A stretch of 64,000 bases of DNA from positions 62,001-126,000 of the forward strand of contig NZ_CAJPUX010000002.1 in NCBI RefSeq assembly GCF_905397285.1, in the 5' to 3' direction. The notes under the pieces were generated by a model. The model saw only the letters and a list, made by a program, of their open reading frames with translations, had not been told where the DNA came from and ran no database searches. Source of the DNA: Cupriavidus plantarum. Lineage in GTDB: Bacteria; Pseudomonadota; Gammaproteobacteria; Burkholderiales; Burkholderiaceae. Of the stretch, positions 8,206 through 16,678 are shown in pieces (within the stretch, counting starts at the first letter, position 1; every line of letters begins with the position of its first letter). A program made the position numbers and the translations under genes.

Positions 8206-9813
8206 ATGGAGACGAAGACCGTGAGTGTGAACGATGGCGTGACTAGTGGCCGCGAGGCGACGCAAGGATCGATGAACGGGGCGGAGAGCCTCGTCAAGAC
8301 GTTGCTGGCATGCGGTGTGGATACCTGCTTCGCCAATCCCGGTACGAGCGAAATGCACTTTGTCGCGGCGCTCGACCGCATTCCGGGCATGCACTGTGTG
8401 CTCGGCCTGTTCGAGGGCGTGGTCACCGGCGCCGCCGACGGTTACGCGCGCATGGCCGGCAAGCCCGCCGCCACGCTGCTGCACTGCGGCCCCGGCCTCG
8501 CCAACGGCCTCGCCAACCTCCACAATGCGCGCCGCGCGCAGACGCCGATCGTCAACATCATCGGCGACCAGGCCACCTATCACCGTCCGTTCGACGCGCC
8601 CCTCACGGCCGATACCGAAGGCTGGGCCCGTCCCGTTTCCGTCTGGACCCGCACCGCGACCTCGGCCGCCTCGGTCGGCGCCGATGCCGCCGTCGCCGTG
8701 CAGGCCGCCATGGGCGCACCCGGCGGCGTCGCGAGCCTGATTCTGCCGTCCGACGTGTGCTGGGACGAAGGCGGTCAGGTGGCCGCGCCGCTGCCGCCGC
8801 TGCCTGTGCCGCAGGTGTCGCCCGATGCGGTCCAGAACGCCGCGCGCGTGCTGCGCAGCGGCCAATCGACGCTAATCGTGCTGGCCGGCAGCGCGTTGCT
8901 GGAAGGCGCGCTTGCCGATGCGCATCGCATCGCCGCCGCGACCGACGCGCGCCTCATCACGCCGATGTCCAACGCGCGCGTCACGCGGGGCCGCGGCCGG
9001 CTGGCGGTCGATCGCATTCCTTATTCGGGCGATATCGCGCGCACGAAGCTGGCGGGTATCCGCCATGTCGTGCTGGTCGGCGCGCCGCCGCCCGTGACGT
9101 TCTTCGCTTACCCGGGCAAGTCGCCGCGTCCGTATCCGGAAGATGCCACGATCCACGTGCTGGCGCGTCCGGAGCAGGACCTTGGCGATGCGCTGGCGCG
9201 GCTGGCCGACGAGCTGGGCGCGCGCAAGGCCGAACTGCCTTCCACCGCCGCCATGACGCATTCGCCCGCCTCCGGCGCGATTACCTCGGAAGCGGTGGCG
9301 CAGTCCCTGACCGCGCTGCTGCCCGAACAGGCCGTGGTGATCGAAGAGAGCGTGAGCTTCGGCCGCGCGTTCTATCCGGGGACGGCCCACGCCGCGCCGC
9401 ACGACTGGCTGCAGCTGACGGGCGGCGCCATTGGCGAAGGCCTGCCGCTCGCGACGGGCGCCGCCATCGCCGCGCCGGGACGCCGCGTGGTGTCGCTGCA
9501 GGCCGATGGCTCGGGCATGTACACGCTGCAGTCGCTCTGGACCATGGCGCGCGAAAAGCTCGACGTGACCATCGTGCTGCTGGCCAACCGCAAGTACGCG
9601 ATCCTGCTGGGCGAACTCGCGGGTGTGGGCGCGAACGCGGGCAAGACCGCGCTCGACATGCTCGATATCGGCAATCCCGACCTCGACTGGGTCAAGCTTG
9701 CGAACGGCATGGGCGTCGAGGGCGCGCGTGCGACGGATATGGATACGTTCAACGATCTGTTCCGCATGGCCAACCAGCGGAAGGGTCCGTTCCTGATCGA
9801 ACTCGTGATCTGA
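8206..9813 (+). CDS. Thiamine-diphosphate enzyme, acetolactate synthase large-subunit-like
   Basis: The 535-residue protein has the three-domain layout of ThDP decarboxylases and synthases: Pyr domain (about 25-190) with the catalytic glutamate in LFEGVVTGAADGYARM (Glu70), a central domain (210-350), and a PP domain (360-535). The metal/ThDP motif reads ADGS (433-436) instead of GDGS, with the matching Asn in LLANRKYAILLGEL about 26 residues on. Such stand-alone proteins are usually annotated as acetolactate synthase or benzoylformate-decarboxylase-like; the substrate is unknown. No small regulatory subunit is adjacent. ATG 8273, preceded by AAGGA, is an alternative start. Confidence 0.8.
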   Translation: METKTVSVNDGVTSGREATQGSMNGAESLVKTLLACGVDTCFANPGTSEMHFVAALDRIPGMHCVLGLFEGVVTGAADGYARMAGKPAATLLHCGPGLANGLANLHNARRAQTPIVNIIGDQATYHRPFDAPLTADTEGWARPVSVWTRTATSAASVGADAAVAVQAAMGAPGGVASLILPSDVCWDEGGQVAAPLPPLPVPQVSPDAVQNAARVLRSGQSTLIVLAGSALLEGALADAHRIAAATDARLITPMSNARVTRGRGRLAVDRIPYSGDIARTKLAGIRHVVLVGAPPPVTFFAYPGKSPRPYPEDATIHVLARPEQDLGDALARLADELGARKAELPSTAAMTHSPASGAITSEAVAQSLTALLPEQAVVIEESVSFGRAFYPGTAHAAPHDWLQLTGGAIGEGLPLATGAAIAAPGRRVVSLQADGSGMYTLQSLWTMAREKLDVTIVLLANRKYAILLGELAGVGANAGKTALDMLDIGNPDLDWVKLANGMGVEGARATDMDTFNDLFRMANQRKGPFLIELVI

Positions 9814-9842
9814 CGGTATAGCGATAAGCACAGGAGGCAGGC

Positions 9843-10088
9843 ATGCTTCAACTTCGGCCCGGCTGCGAATGCTGTGACAAGGACTTGCCACCCGATAGCA
9901 CCGAGGCGCGCATCTGCACATTCGAGTGCACGTTCTGCGCGGATTGCGCGACGAACAAGCTGCGCGGAATCTGTCCGAACTGCGGCGGCGAGCTGGTGGC
10001 GCGGCCGCGCCGGCCCGCCGCCAAGCTCGCGACGTCGCCGGCGTCCACGGAGCGTGTGTTAAAGCCGGCGGGCTGCGGCGCCGCCTGA
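9843..10088 (+). CDS. DUF1272 small zinc-ribbon-like protein
   Basis: The 81-residue protein has the DUF1272 signature: MLQLRPGCECCDKDLPPDS, then CTFECTFCADCA and CPNCGGELV. Eight cysteines are arranged in pairs likely to bind zinc. GGAGG (9832-9836) lies just before the ATG. It sits 29 bases after the ThDP enzyme and probably shares its transcript. No biochemical role is known for the family. The C-terminal 25 residues are low-complexity. Confidence 0.9.
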   Translation: MLQLRPGCECCDKDLPPDSTEARICTFECTFCADCATNKLRGICPNCGGELVARPRRPAAKLATSPASTERVLKPAGCGAA

Positions 10089-10131
10089 AGAGGGCGCAAC
10101 CCAGTGGGTTGAACCGAGAGGCTTCAACCAA

Positions 10132-10211
10132 GCGGCCCTAACCCTGCGGCCCTAACCCTGCGGCCCTAACCTGCGGCCCTAACCTGCGGCCCCAACCCCG
10201 CAGCCTTAACC
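10132..10211. repeat. GC-rich tandem repeat of 13-14 bp, five to six copies
   Basis: Units starting GCGGCCCTAACC begin at 10132, 10146, 10160, 10173 and 10186 (14, 14, 13, 13 and 14 bp). A degraded sixth (10200-10211) overlaps the stop codon of the minus-strand hydratase gene. On that gene's coding strand the array reads as repeated GGGTTAGGGCC-type G-runs, so the 3' end of the transcript could form a G-quadruplex. Confidence 0.9.
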
Positions 10212-11072
10212 GATCGTCGCCCACCCCTGCATCGCCTGACCGCCGGCATCGTCGCCGGTCCACAGCAGCACGCGGCCGGGCGTCGCCGGATCGGGCGCGG
10301 CGCCCACTGTGACCGTATCGATATGGAACAGCGGCGCCAGGCCGCGGAAGCCAAACGTCTTCACGCGCGCGTCGGGCTGCTCCGCGCGCAGTAGTTCCAG
10401 CATCAGCGTGGCCTGCAACGGGCCATGCACGATCAGGCCCGGATATCCCTCCACATCGCGCACGTAGTCCAGATCGTAGTGAATGCGATGCCCGTTGAAC
10501 GTCAGCGCCGAGTAACGGAACAGCAGCACGGGATCCGCCTGGAGCGTACGCTGCCATCGCGCGCGTTGTTCGAGCCGGGGACGCGGCGGCATCGGCGCGC
10601 CCGGTTCGGCGGCGGCACGATAGACGATGTCGTGGCGCTCGTCGATGGCCGTCTTGCCGTTCACGGTCAAGGCGTGATCGACGGTAACGAAATACAGCTC
10701 GCCCGATCGGCCGCTCTTGTGCGTGACATCGCGGATCGTTGAGGTTCGGGTGACGGTATCACCGACGCGCAACGGGGCGTGGAATGCGATCTCGCTGCCG
10801 GCCCACATGCGGCGGGGCAGGGGCACGGGCGGCAGGAAGCCACCGAGGCGTGTATGGCCATCGGGGCCCAGCGTTTCCTGCGGCGCGCGTGGCAGGAAAT
10901 AGAGCCAGTGCCACAACGGCGGCAGCGGACCCGCGGCTAGCGCGTCGCCATCGAGGTTGAAGGTGGCGGCCAGCGATAGCACGGGTTCGGGCGCAAGCGT
11001 CTCCGTGCGCGCCTCGCTGCGGCCGATCCATGTGCGCAGATGGTCCAGCGTTTTGTCTTCGGTCATGGTCAT
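10206..11072 (-). CDS. MaoC-like/HTD2-type acyl-CoA hydratase (double hotdog)
   Basis: The 288-residue protein has the FAS1-like N-terminal hotdog (about 1-140) with PPLWHWLYFLP and MWAGSEIAFHAPLRVGDTV, and a C-terminal hotdog. The C-terminal catalytic segment is LTFNGHRIHYDLDYVRDVEGYPGLIVHGPL, with the Asp/His pair of hydratase-2 enzymes. This is the layout of mesaconyl-C4-CoA hydratase and HTD2, which hydrate or dehydrate acyl-CoAs. It is the third gene of a minus-strand group with an MmgE/PrpD protein and an acyl-CoA dehydrogenase, which fits a short-chain dicarboxylate or branched-acid route. The exact substrate is unknown. Confidence 0.85.
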   Translation of the reverse strand: MTMTEDKTLDHLRTWIGRSEARTETLAPEPVLSLAATFNLDGDALAAGPLPPLWHWLYFLPRAPQETLGPDGHTRLGGFLPPVPLPRRMWAGSEIAFHAPLRVGDTVTRTSTIRDVTHKSGRSGELYFVTVDHALTVNGKTAIDERHDIVYRAAAEPGAPMPPRPRLEQRARWQRTLQADPVLLFRYSALTFNGHRIHYDLDYVRDVEGYPGLIVHGPLQATLMLELLRAEQPDARVKTFGFRGLAPLFHIDTVTVGAAPDPATPGRVLLWTGDDAGGQAMQGWATIG

Positions 11073-11111
11073 CGTGGGTAGGGCCGGCTTTGGCCCCTGT
11101 CCTCTATCGTT

Positions 11112-11157
11112 CGTCTATCGTCTATCGTCTCGGCGTCTCGGCGTCTCGGCGTCTCCG
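11112..11157. repeat. Compound 7-bp/8-bp tandem repeat
   Basis: Two copies of CGTCTAT (11112-11125) run into three copies of CGTCTCGG (11126-11149) and a fourth partial copy. The array fills the spacer between the hydratase gene and the MmgE/PrpD gene. Confidence 0.85.
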
Positions 11158-11168
11158 TACCGGGGCCG

Positions 11169-12557
11169 TCATCGTGCAGCTGGCAGCCAGTCGCGCACGT
11201 TCGCTTCGCCCTCGAGCCGCCACGTCCGCGCAATGATGGCGCGCATCTCGGCCTCGCTGGCGCCGTGGCGGAAGGCCCCGAGCTGGATGGCCTTGGCCTC
11301 GAGTTCGGGGCGCGAGAGTGTGTTGTCGGGATCGCCCTTCGGCACATCGACACGGGCCTCGAGCGTGCGCCCATCATGGGTATGCACGGTCACGCGTCCG
11401 ATCCACTGGCGCGGATATGCGGCGTTGATCTCCTCATCGAGCACCATCTCCACCTTGTCGCGGAACGCGGCCACCCGTGCATCCTGCAGGGCCTGGGTCT
11501 CGAACTCGCCGAGGCCCGCGTGCGCATGCACGGCCACAAGCCCCAGCACCGTGCCCATCGAGAATTTGGCCTGATGGATCGTCGTCGGATTGACGACGGG
11601 ACCCAGTACGTCGATTGCGCCCTGATGCACATGCGCGGTGACGCGTGCAATCTGGTCCGCGGTAATGCCATCGCGGCGCACGAGCGCGGCCAGTGCGTCG
11701 GCCGCCGGATGCGTATGGCGGCACGAGGCGAAGTACTTGAACGAGGTTTCCGCCGTCGCCCAGCGCGTGCCCAGGCCATCGGTCAGGGCGGCGGGGTTGG
11801 CGTCGCTCGACATGCCGGCCGCCATGCCCTGCGCGCCTTCGAGGATGCGCTTCGCGCCCGTGAAGCCCGCGCGCGCGAGCCACGCGGACTGCAGGCCATC
11901 GGCAGCAGCCTTTGCCGTGTGTAACTGCTTGGAGTCGGCGGCGTCGCGCAGGAACTCCCATAAACCCGCCGCCTGCGTGCCAGCCGTGCCGAGCGCCTGG
12001 TTGATGCCTTCGGCATCGAGCCCGAACAGCTTGGCGACGCCCGCCGCCGCAGCCAGCGTGCCCACCGTCCCGGTGGTGTGGAACACGCGGTAGTGCGAGC
12101 GGCCCATGAATTCGCCGATGCGGATGCCAGCTTCGTAACCCGCGATCGAGGCGAGCAACACGTCCGCGCCGCTCCGGCCTTCCGCCTGCGCGGCGGCGAG
12201 CACGGCTGGGAACACGACGGCGGCCGGATGCAGCACGGAGCCGTTGTGCACGTCGTCCTGCTCGACCACGTGGGACGACGCGCCATTGATCAGCGCCGCG
12301 AAATAGGGCGAGGTGCGGCGCCGGTCGACGAGCACCTCCGCGTCGCCGGTGCCCGGGCCCATGGCGCCCGCGAACTCCTGCAGGCGGCGGATCGCCGGCG
12401 CGTCCTTGCCCGCGATGGCGGAAGCGATCCAGTCGAGGTATAAGTCCTTTGTGCGCTCGACGACGGGCGCCGGCACGTCGGACAGCTTCAGGTTCGCCAG
12501 AAACTCGCAGAGCTGACGCGTGGGATAAGTGGTCTCGTTGGCGGTGTTGGAAGTCAT
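11169..12557 (-). CDS. MmgE/PrpD family protein
   Basis: The 462-residue protein is full length for the family that includes 2-methylcitrate dehydratase (PrpD), cis-aconitate decarboxylase and iminodisuccinate epimerase. Visible family features are LDWIASAIAG near the N-terminus, SHVVEQDDVHNGSVLHPAAVVFPAVLA with the active-site Asp/His pair, GTVGTLAAAAGVAKLFGL and FKYFASCRHTHPAADAL. It follows the acyl-CoA dehydrogenase gene by 21 bases in one operon. The reaction probably involves a tricarboxylate or dicarboxylate, but members cannot be told apart from sequence alone. Confidence 0.9.
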   Translation of the reverse strand: MTSNTANETTYPTRQLCEFLANLKLSDVPAPVVERTKDLYLDWIASAIAGKDAPAIRRLQEFAGAMGPGTGDAEVLVDRRRTSPYFAALINGASSHVVEQDDVHNGSVLHPAAVVFPAVLAAAQAEGRSGADVLLASIAGYEAGIRIGEFMGRSHYRVFHTTGTVGTLAAAAGVAKLFGLDAEGINQALGTAGTQAAGLWEFLRDAADSKQLHTAKAAADGLQSAWLARAGFTGAKRILEGAQGMAAGMSSDANPAALTDGLGTRWATAETSFKYFASCRHTHPAADALAALVRRDGITADQIARVTAHVHQGAIDVLGPVVNPTTIHQAKFSMGTVLGLVAVHAHAGLGEFETQALQDARVAAFRDKVEMVLDEEINAAYPRQWIGRVTVHTHDGRTLEARVDVPKGDPDNTLSRPELEAKAIQLGAFRHGASEAEMRAIIARTWRLEGEANVRDWLPAAR

Positions 12558-12578
12558 GGGGTGCGTCTCCTCGGCAGC

Positions 12579-13748
12579 TCAGAACGAGCGCGGCAGCTCG
12601 AGCACGTGCTCGGCCACGTAAGACAGGATCAGGTTCGTCGAGATAGGCGCCACCTGATACAGGCGCGTCTCGCGGAACTTGCGCTCGATGTCGTATTCCG
12701 CGGCAAAACCGAAGCCGCCGTGCGTCTGCAGGCAGACGTTGGCGGCTTCCCACGACGCGTCGGCCGCCAGCAGCTTGGCCATATTGGCCTCCTTGCCACA
12801 GGGTTTGCCGGCGTCGAACAACTGCGCGGCGCGATAGCGCATCAGGCTGGCCGCCTCGACGTTGACGAACGAACGGGCGATCGGGAACTGCACGCCCTGA
12901 TTCTGGCCGATGGGCCGGTCGAAGACGATCCGCTCGCGCGCATAGCCGCTGGCGCGCTCGACGAACCAGTAGCCGTCGCCGATGCACTCCGCCGCGATCA
13001 GGATCCGTTCGGCATTGAGGCCGTCGAGGATGTACTTGAGCCCGCGGCCTTCCTCGCCGATCAGGTTCTCGGCAGGAATCTCGAGATTGTCGAAGAACAG
13101 TTCATTGGTCTCGTGATTGACCATGTTGCGGATGGGCTGGACCGTCAGGCCGTTGCCGATGGCATCGCGCAGGTCCACGACAAAGACCGACAGCCCCTCC
13201 GACTTGCGTTTGACCTGATCCAGCGGCGTCGTGCGCGCGAGCAGCAGCATCAGGTCCGAATGCTGGACGCGCGAGATCCACACTTTCTGGCCGTTGACGA
13301 CGTAACGATCGCCCTTGCGGACCGCTGTGGTCTTGAGCTTGGTGGTGTCGGTGCCCGTCGTCGGCTCGGTCACGGCCATCGACTGCATGCGCAGTTCGCC
13401 CGATGCGATGCCCGGCAGCCAGCGCGCCTTCTGTTCCTCGGAGCCGTGCCGCAGCAGGCAGCCCATCACGTACATCTGGCCGTGGCAGGCGCCGGAATTG
13501 CCGCCGCTGCGGTTGATCTCTTCCATGATCACCGATGCCGCCGTCAGCGGCAGCCCCGAGCCGCCATAGGCCTCCGGGATCAGCGCGGACAGCCAGCCGG
13601 CCTGCGTCAGCGCCTGCACGAAGTCCTCGGGGAACGCACTTTGTTCCTCCACGCGCTGCCAGTAGGCGGAGTCGAAGCCCCGGCAGAGGTCGCGTACGGC
13701 TTCCCGGATTTCGGGATAGATCTGGTCGTGGTCCTGTTCTGCGTTCAT
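12579..13748 (-). CDS. Acyl-CoA dehydrogenase
   Basis: The 389-residue flavoprotein has the standard three-domain layout. An N-terminal helical domain precedes the middle beta domain with MAVTEPTTGTDTTKLKTTA and WISRVQHSDLMLLLAR. The C-terminal helical domain follows, with LQTHGGFGFAAEYDIERKFRETRLYQVAPIST. That segment replaces the usual YEGT-type ending, so the catalytic base is not obvious. It is the first gene of the catabolic group with MmgE/PrpD and a hydratase. The ATG at 13748 faces a repeat-filled spacer shared with the divergent Bug gene. The substrate is unknown. Confidence 0.92.
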   Translation of the reverse strand: MNAEQDHDQIYPEIREAVRDLCRGFDSAYWQRVEEQSAFPEDFVQALTQAGWLSALIPEAYGGSGLPLTAASVIMEEINRSGGNSGACHGQMYVMGCLLRHGSEEQKARWLPGIASGELRMQSMAVTEPTTGTDTTKLKTTAVRKGDRYVVNGQKVWISRVQHSDLMLLLARTTPLDQVKRKSEGLSVFVVDLRDAIGNGLTVQPIRNMVNHETNELFFDNLEIPAENLIGEEGRGLKYILDGLNAERILIAAECIGDGYWFVERASGYARERIVFDRPIGQNQGVQFPIARSFVNVEAASLMRYRAAQLFDAGKPCGKEANMAKLLAADASWEAANVCLQTHGGFGFAAEYDIERKFRETRLYQVAPISTNLILSYVAEHVLELPRSF

Positions 13749-14067
13749 GTCTGTGTGGGTATCCGTGTCGGTGTCGGCGACGTGACGGGTGAGGGATGGA
13801 TGCGGCCATTATTCCCGCCCGCCCGTTTGCCGGAAATTCGGATTTCCGAAAGCACGGCTTAGGGACACCCTTAGGGGCACCCCCAGGGACACCCCTAGGG
13901 ACACCCTTGGGGACGCCCTCGGAGACACCTTAAGGCGGCTTGGGCGCCTCTGGGGACAACCCTTGGTTTTCACGCGGGCGTGCGCACCCTTCCGGAAATC
14001 GGAATTGCGCGGCATGGCGATTCCTTCCACCCTCGCGCCATACGTCATTACAGCAACAGGAGACCTC
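13749..14067. repeat. Spacer with 12-bp tandem array and two CCGGAAAT elements
   Basis: This 319-base spacer lies between the divergent acyl-CoA dehydrogenase and Bug genes. A phased 12-bp repeat (AGGGACACCCTT-like) occurs six times at 13861-13932; read on the plus strand it would encode four-residue repeats of the form RDTL/RGTP. A perfect inverted repeat, CGGAAAT (13831-13837) and ATTTCCG (13842-13848), lies on one side. A related element, CCGGAAATCGGAATT (13992-14006), lies on the other. The paired elements could be operator sites for the divergent genes. No promoter was recognised with confidence. Confidence 0.7.
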
Positions 14068-15057
14068 ATGACCGCCTCGCGCATTCCCCGCATGGCCCTC
14101 GCCTTCGCCGCCACGGCGTTCGCCATACCCGGCATCGGCCATGCCGCCGACCCGTACCCCTCGCGGCCGATCACGATGGTCGTGCCGTTCGCCGCGGGCG
14201 GCCCGACCGACGTCGTGGCCCGCTCCGTCGCGGCCGCCATGTCGAAGTCGCTGGGCCAGAGCGTGGTGGTGGAGAACCGGCTAGGGGCGGGCGGCACGGT
14301 GTCGGCGTCGTACGTGGCCAAGGCCGCGCCGGATGGCTATACGATCCTGATCCACCATAACGGCATGGCCACGGCGCCGGCGCTCTACTCCAAGCTGCCC
14401 TACAAGCCGCTGTCCGATTTCTCGTTCGTCGGCCAGGTGGCGGACGTCCCCATGACGCTGCTGGGCCGGCACGACCTGCCCGCCAACACGCTGCCCGAGC
14501 TCGTCAGCTATATCCAGAAGAACCAGAACAAGGTGAACCTCGCCAATGCCGGTCTGGGCGCGGTGTCGCAGTTATGCGGCATGCTGTTCCAGAAGGCCAT
14601 TGGCGTCGAACTACAGACCATCCCCTATCAGGGCACCGCGCCGGCGCTGACGGCGCTGCTGGGCGGGCAGGTAGACGTGCTGTGCGACCAGACGACGCAG
14701 ACACTGCCGCACATCAAGGCGGAGAAGGTGAAGCTTTACGGCGTGACGACGGCGCAGCGCATCGCGGCCCTGCCGAACACGCCGACGCTGCGCGAGGGCG
14801 GCCTCAAGGACTTCGAGGTCAAGGTTTGGCATGGCATCTATGCGCCGAAGGGCACGCCGCCCGCCGTCATCGACAAGCTCGACGGCGCGCTCAAGGCCGC
14901 GCTGAAAGATCCGGCCGTGGTGTCCCGCATGCAGGAGCTCGGTGCGGTGATCGTGCCGGAAGACAAGCAGACGCCGGAAGGGCTGCGTACGTGGCTGGCG
15001 TCGGAGATCGACAAGTGGTCGCCCATCATCAAGGCGGCCGGCGTGAAAGCAGACTGA
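14068..15057 (+). CDS. Bug-family periplasmic solute-binding protein (TctC-like)
   Basis: The 329-residue protein has a Sec signal peptide (cleavage after GIGHAA, about residue 26). The Bug signatures follow: YPSRPITMVVPFAAGGPTDVVAR near the mature N-terminus, VVVENRLGAGGTVSA, and PKGTPPAVIDKLDGALKAAL. These proteins bind carboxylates for tripartite transporters or act in sensing; they are greatly expanded in Cupriavidus and Bordetella. The start at 14068 follows CAGGAGA; a longer upstream reading runs through the tandem repeat and is rejected. The gene is divergent from the acyl-CoA catabolic genes, so it probably captures their substrate. No TctA/TctB genes are nearby. Confidence 0.93.
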   Translation: MTASRIPRMALAFAATAFAIPGIGHAADPYPSRPITMVVPFAAGGPTDVVARSVAAAMSKSLGQSVVVENRLGAGGTVSASYVAKAAPDGYTILIHHNGMATAPALYSKLPYKPLSDFSFVGQVADVPMTLLGRHDLPANTLPELVSYIQKNQNKVNLANAGLGAVSQLCGMLFQKAIGVELQTIPYQGTAPALTALLGGQVDVLCDQTTQTLPHIKAEKVKLYGVTTAQRIAALPNTPTLREGGLKDFEVKVWHGIYAPKGTPPAVIDKLDGALKAALKDPAVVSRMQELGAVIVPEDKQTPEGLRTWLASEIDKWSPIIKAAGVKAD

Positions 15058-15093
15058 CCGGAAAACGTCCCATCACGTCCTCGCGCGCGGACC

Positions 15094-15996
15094 TCACACC
15101 GGTTCGCGCGCCGCTTCCACCAGATATTTCACCAGCGTCTCCGCGAACTGCGGCAGTTCGCGGCCCGGACGGCGCACAAGGCGCAGTTCGCGCCGCGCCC
15201 ATTCGTCTTCCAGCTGAATGAACCGCAGCACCTTGCGGCTCGCATAACGCCGGGCGCAACTGTTCGGTACGATGGCGATCCCCGCGCCCGCCTCGACCAT
15301 GCGGCACACCGCGTCGAAGCTGCCCACCTGGATGCGCAGGCTGATCCGCTTGCCCATGCCGCTCGCGATGCGGTCCAGAAAGCTCTGGATCGCCGAGAAC
15401 TGATTCAGACCGACGAAGCGGCACGTGTCGAGCAGATCCGCGAAGTGCAGATGCTTGAACGCCGGCAGCGGGTGATTGACCGGCGCGATCACGATGAGCT
15501 CGTCGCTGCATAGCTGCATGACGTCGAGGTCGGCGGTAGCGACCTCACCCGCGACGATGCCGAGGTCCGCCGCGCCCGCACTCACCGCGGAGACGATCTC
15601 CGCCGACAGGTGTTCCTCGAGCTCGATATCGACATCGGCGTTCTCCGAAAGAAAGCGCGAGAGCGCGTTGGCCAGGAACGAGTTGGTCGCGGTGGTGTTG
15701 GCCAGCAACCGCACCCGGCCCTTCACGCCCTTGGCATAGGGACGCAGGTCCGAGTGCAGGCACTCGAGCTGCCGGAAGACTTCGCGCGCGTGTCCCAGCA
15801 GTTCGTCGCCGGCCGGCGTCAGTCGGACCCCCTTCACCTGGCGGATGAGCAGCTGGGTCTGGAAATTTTCCTCGAGCTGTTTGATACGGGTGCTGGCGGC
15901 GGGCAGCGAAAGAAAGCTGCGCTCGGCCGCGCGCGTGAGGTTCTCGGTCTCGCCCACGTTCAGAAACAGCCGCAGGTCGGTAAGGTCGTAATGCAT
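15094..15996 (-). CDS. LysR family transcriptional regulator
   Basis: The 300-residue protein has the LysR layout. The N-terminal winged helix-turn-helix (1-60) contains DLRLFLNVGETENLTRAAERSFLSLPAASTRIKQLEENF, shown here only as family evidence in parts: NLTRAAERS and PAASTRIKQLE. A periplasmic-binding-protein-like effector domain follows (90-295). It is convergent with the Bug gene and on the same strand as the catabolic genes, so it is the likely regulator of both. An ATAACGTTAT palindrome lies seven bases before the start codon. Confidence 0.92.
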   Translation of the reverse strand: MHYDLTDLRLFLNVGETENLTRAAERSFLSLPAASTRIKQLEENFQTQLLIRQVKGVRLTPAGDELLGHAREVFRQLECLHSDLRPYAKGVKGRVRLLANTTATNSFLANALSRFLSENADVDIELEEHLSAEIVSAVSAGAADLGIVAGEVATADLDVMQLCSDELIVIAPVNHPLPAFKHLHFADLLDTCRFVGLNQFSAIQSFLDRIASGMGKRISLRIQVGSFDAVCRMVEAGAGIAIVPNSCARRYASRKVLRFIQLEDEWARRELRLVRRPGRELPQFAETLVKYLVEAAREPV

Positions 15997-16002
15997 TGGC
16001 GG

Positions 16003-16012
16003 ATAACGTTAT
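16003..16012. promoter_or_regulatory. Palindrome at the LysR gene start, possible operator
   Basis: ATAACGTTAT is a perfect 10-bp palindrome immediately upstream of the LysR start codon. Its position suggests autoregulation or a ribosome-region operator. It is short, so chance cannot be excluded. Confidence 0.4.
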
Positions 16013-16678
16013 ACCCGGCTTCGCACCGGGGTCTCCATGAGGGCGATGTTGCGTTGCAGCGTCGCTGGCGCCTTTGGCATGCAATCTGCTGTACCGCAGA
16101 CAGGATTCTGCCTGACGCCGAGCGCGCACCCTACCGGTGCGTGCATGCCCCGCAAGTTGTGCAAGCGGTGCAACGGGCTGCGAGACATCGTGCGTTTCAG
16201 CAAAGGCGGATCTCTCCGACCTTCGGCCATTCGAGCGAGCCCGCACGATGATCGCGTTCCACCGTATGGTCATCATGCTTGTAGGGAAATGGCTGACAAG
16301 CGTTGTAGGCGGGGAACGTTTTGAGTGGGCACGTTACAAACCGTTAGCCTTTTCCGGATATGCATCTTGTACCGGAAAGGTGTAAGGTGTGTCACAAGCA
16401 TGGTCAATGGCCCGTCGCGTGCGAGTCAGGATCGCGAGTGTCAGGTTTTTCCGATGCGTGTTGTCGTCATGATGTCGTTGGTGTTTTCGTCATGATGCAT
16501 GCGTCAACTCCGGTCTCACCTCTGCCGTTATTTGACTATGATGAAGTAAAGACTTCGCAACATGGCAAGTCCGTCAAGCCGGGGTGATGGAGTCAGCGTT
16601 GCCGCGAAGTCTGCTGGGGGTAGAACATCTTCTTCGCCTCGGAGGTGGACTCTGGTGGGACTCTGACGGGAGTGAGGT
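16013..16678. other. Long spacer between lysR and prkA, no gene seen
   Basis: No convincing coding region lies in these 666 bases; the short readings across it have poor composition. It contains an inverted repeat, TTTCCGG (16351-16357) and CCGGAAA (16372-16378), and a run of AT-richer sequence before prkA. The prkA promoter must lie here, but I could not place a sigma-70 or sigma-54 promoter with confidence. Confidence 0.5.

Noticed and set aside
10132..10211. Telomere or CRISPR-like interpretation of the repeats
   Set aside because: Units are contiguous, without spacers, and lie inside a circular-chromosome type context; there are no cas genes or telomere-associated genes.
13789..14067. 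N-terminal extension of the Bug protein through the 12-bp repeat
   Set aside because: The extension has no family similarity, and ATG 14068 has a good ribosome site and begins a proper signal peptide.
16529..16575. Sigma-54 or sigma-70 promoter for prkA
   Set aside because: TTTGACT and TGGCAAG-like words are present but the partner elements are not at the right distance.
16360..16587. A 75-codon open frame before prkA
   Set aside because: Composition is poor, there is no ribosome site and no recognisable domain.
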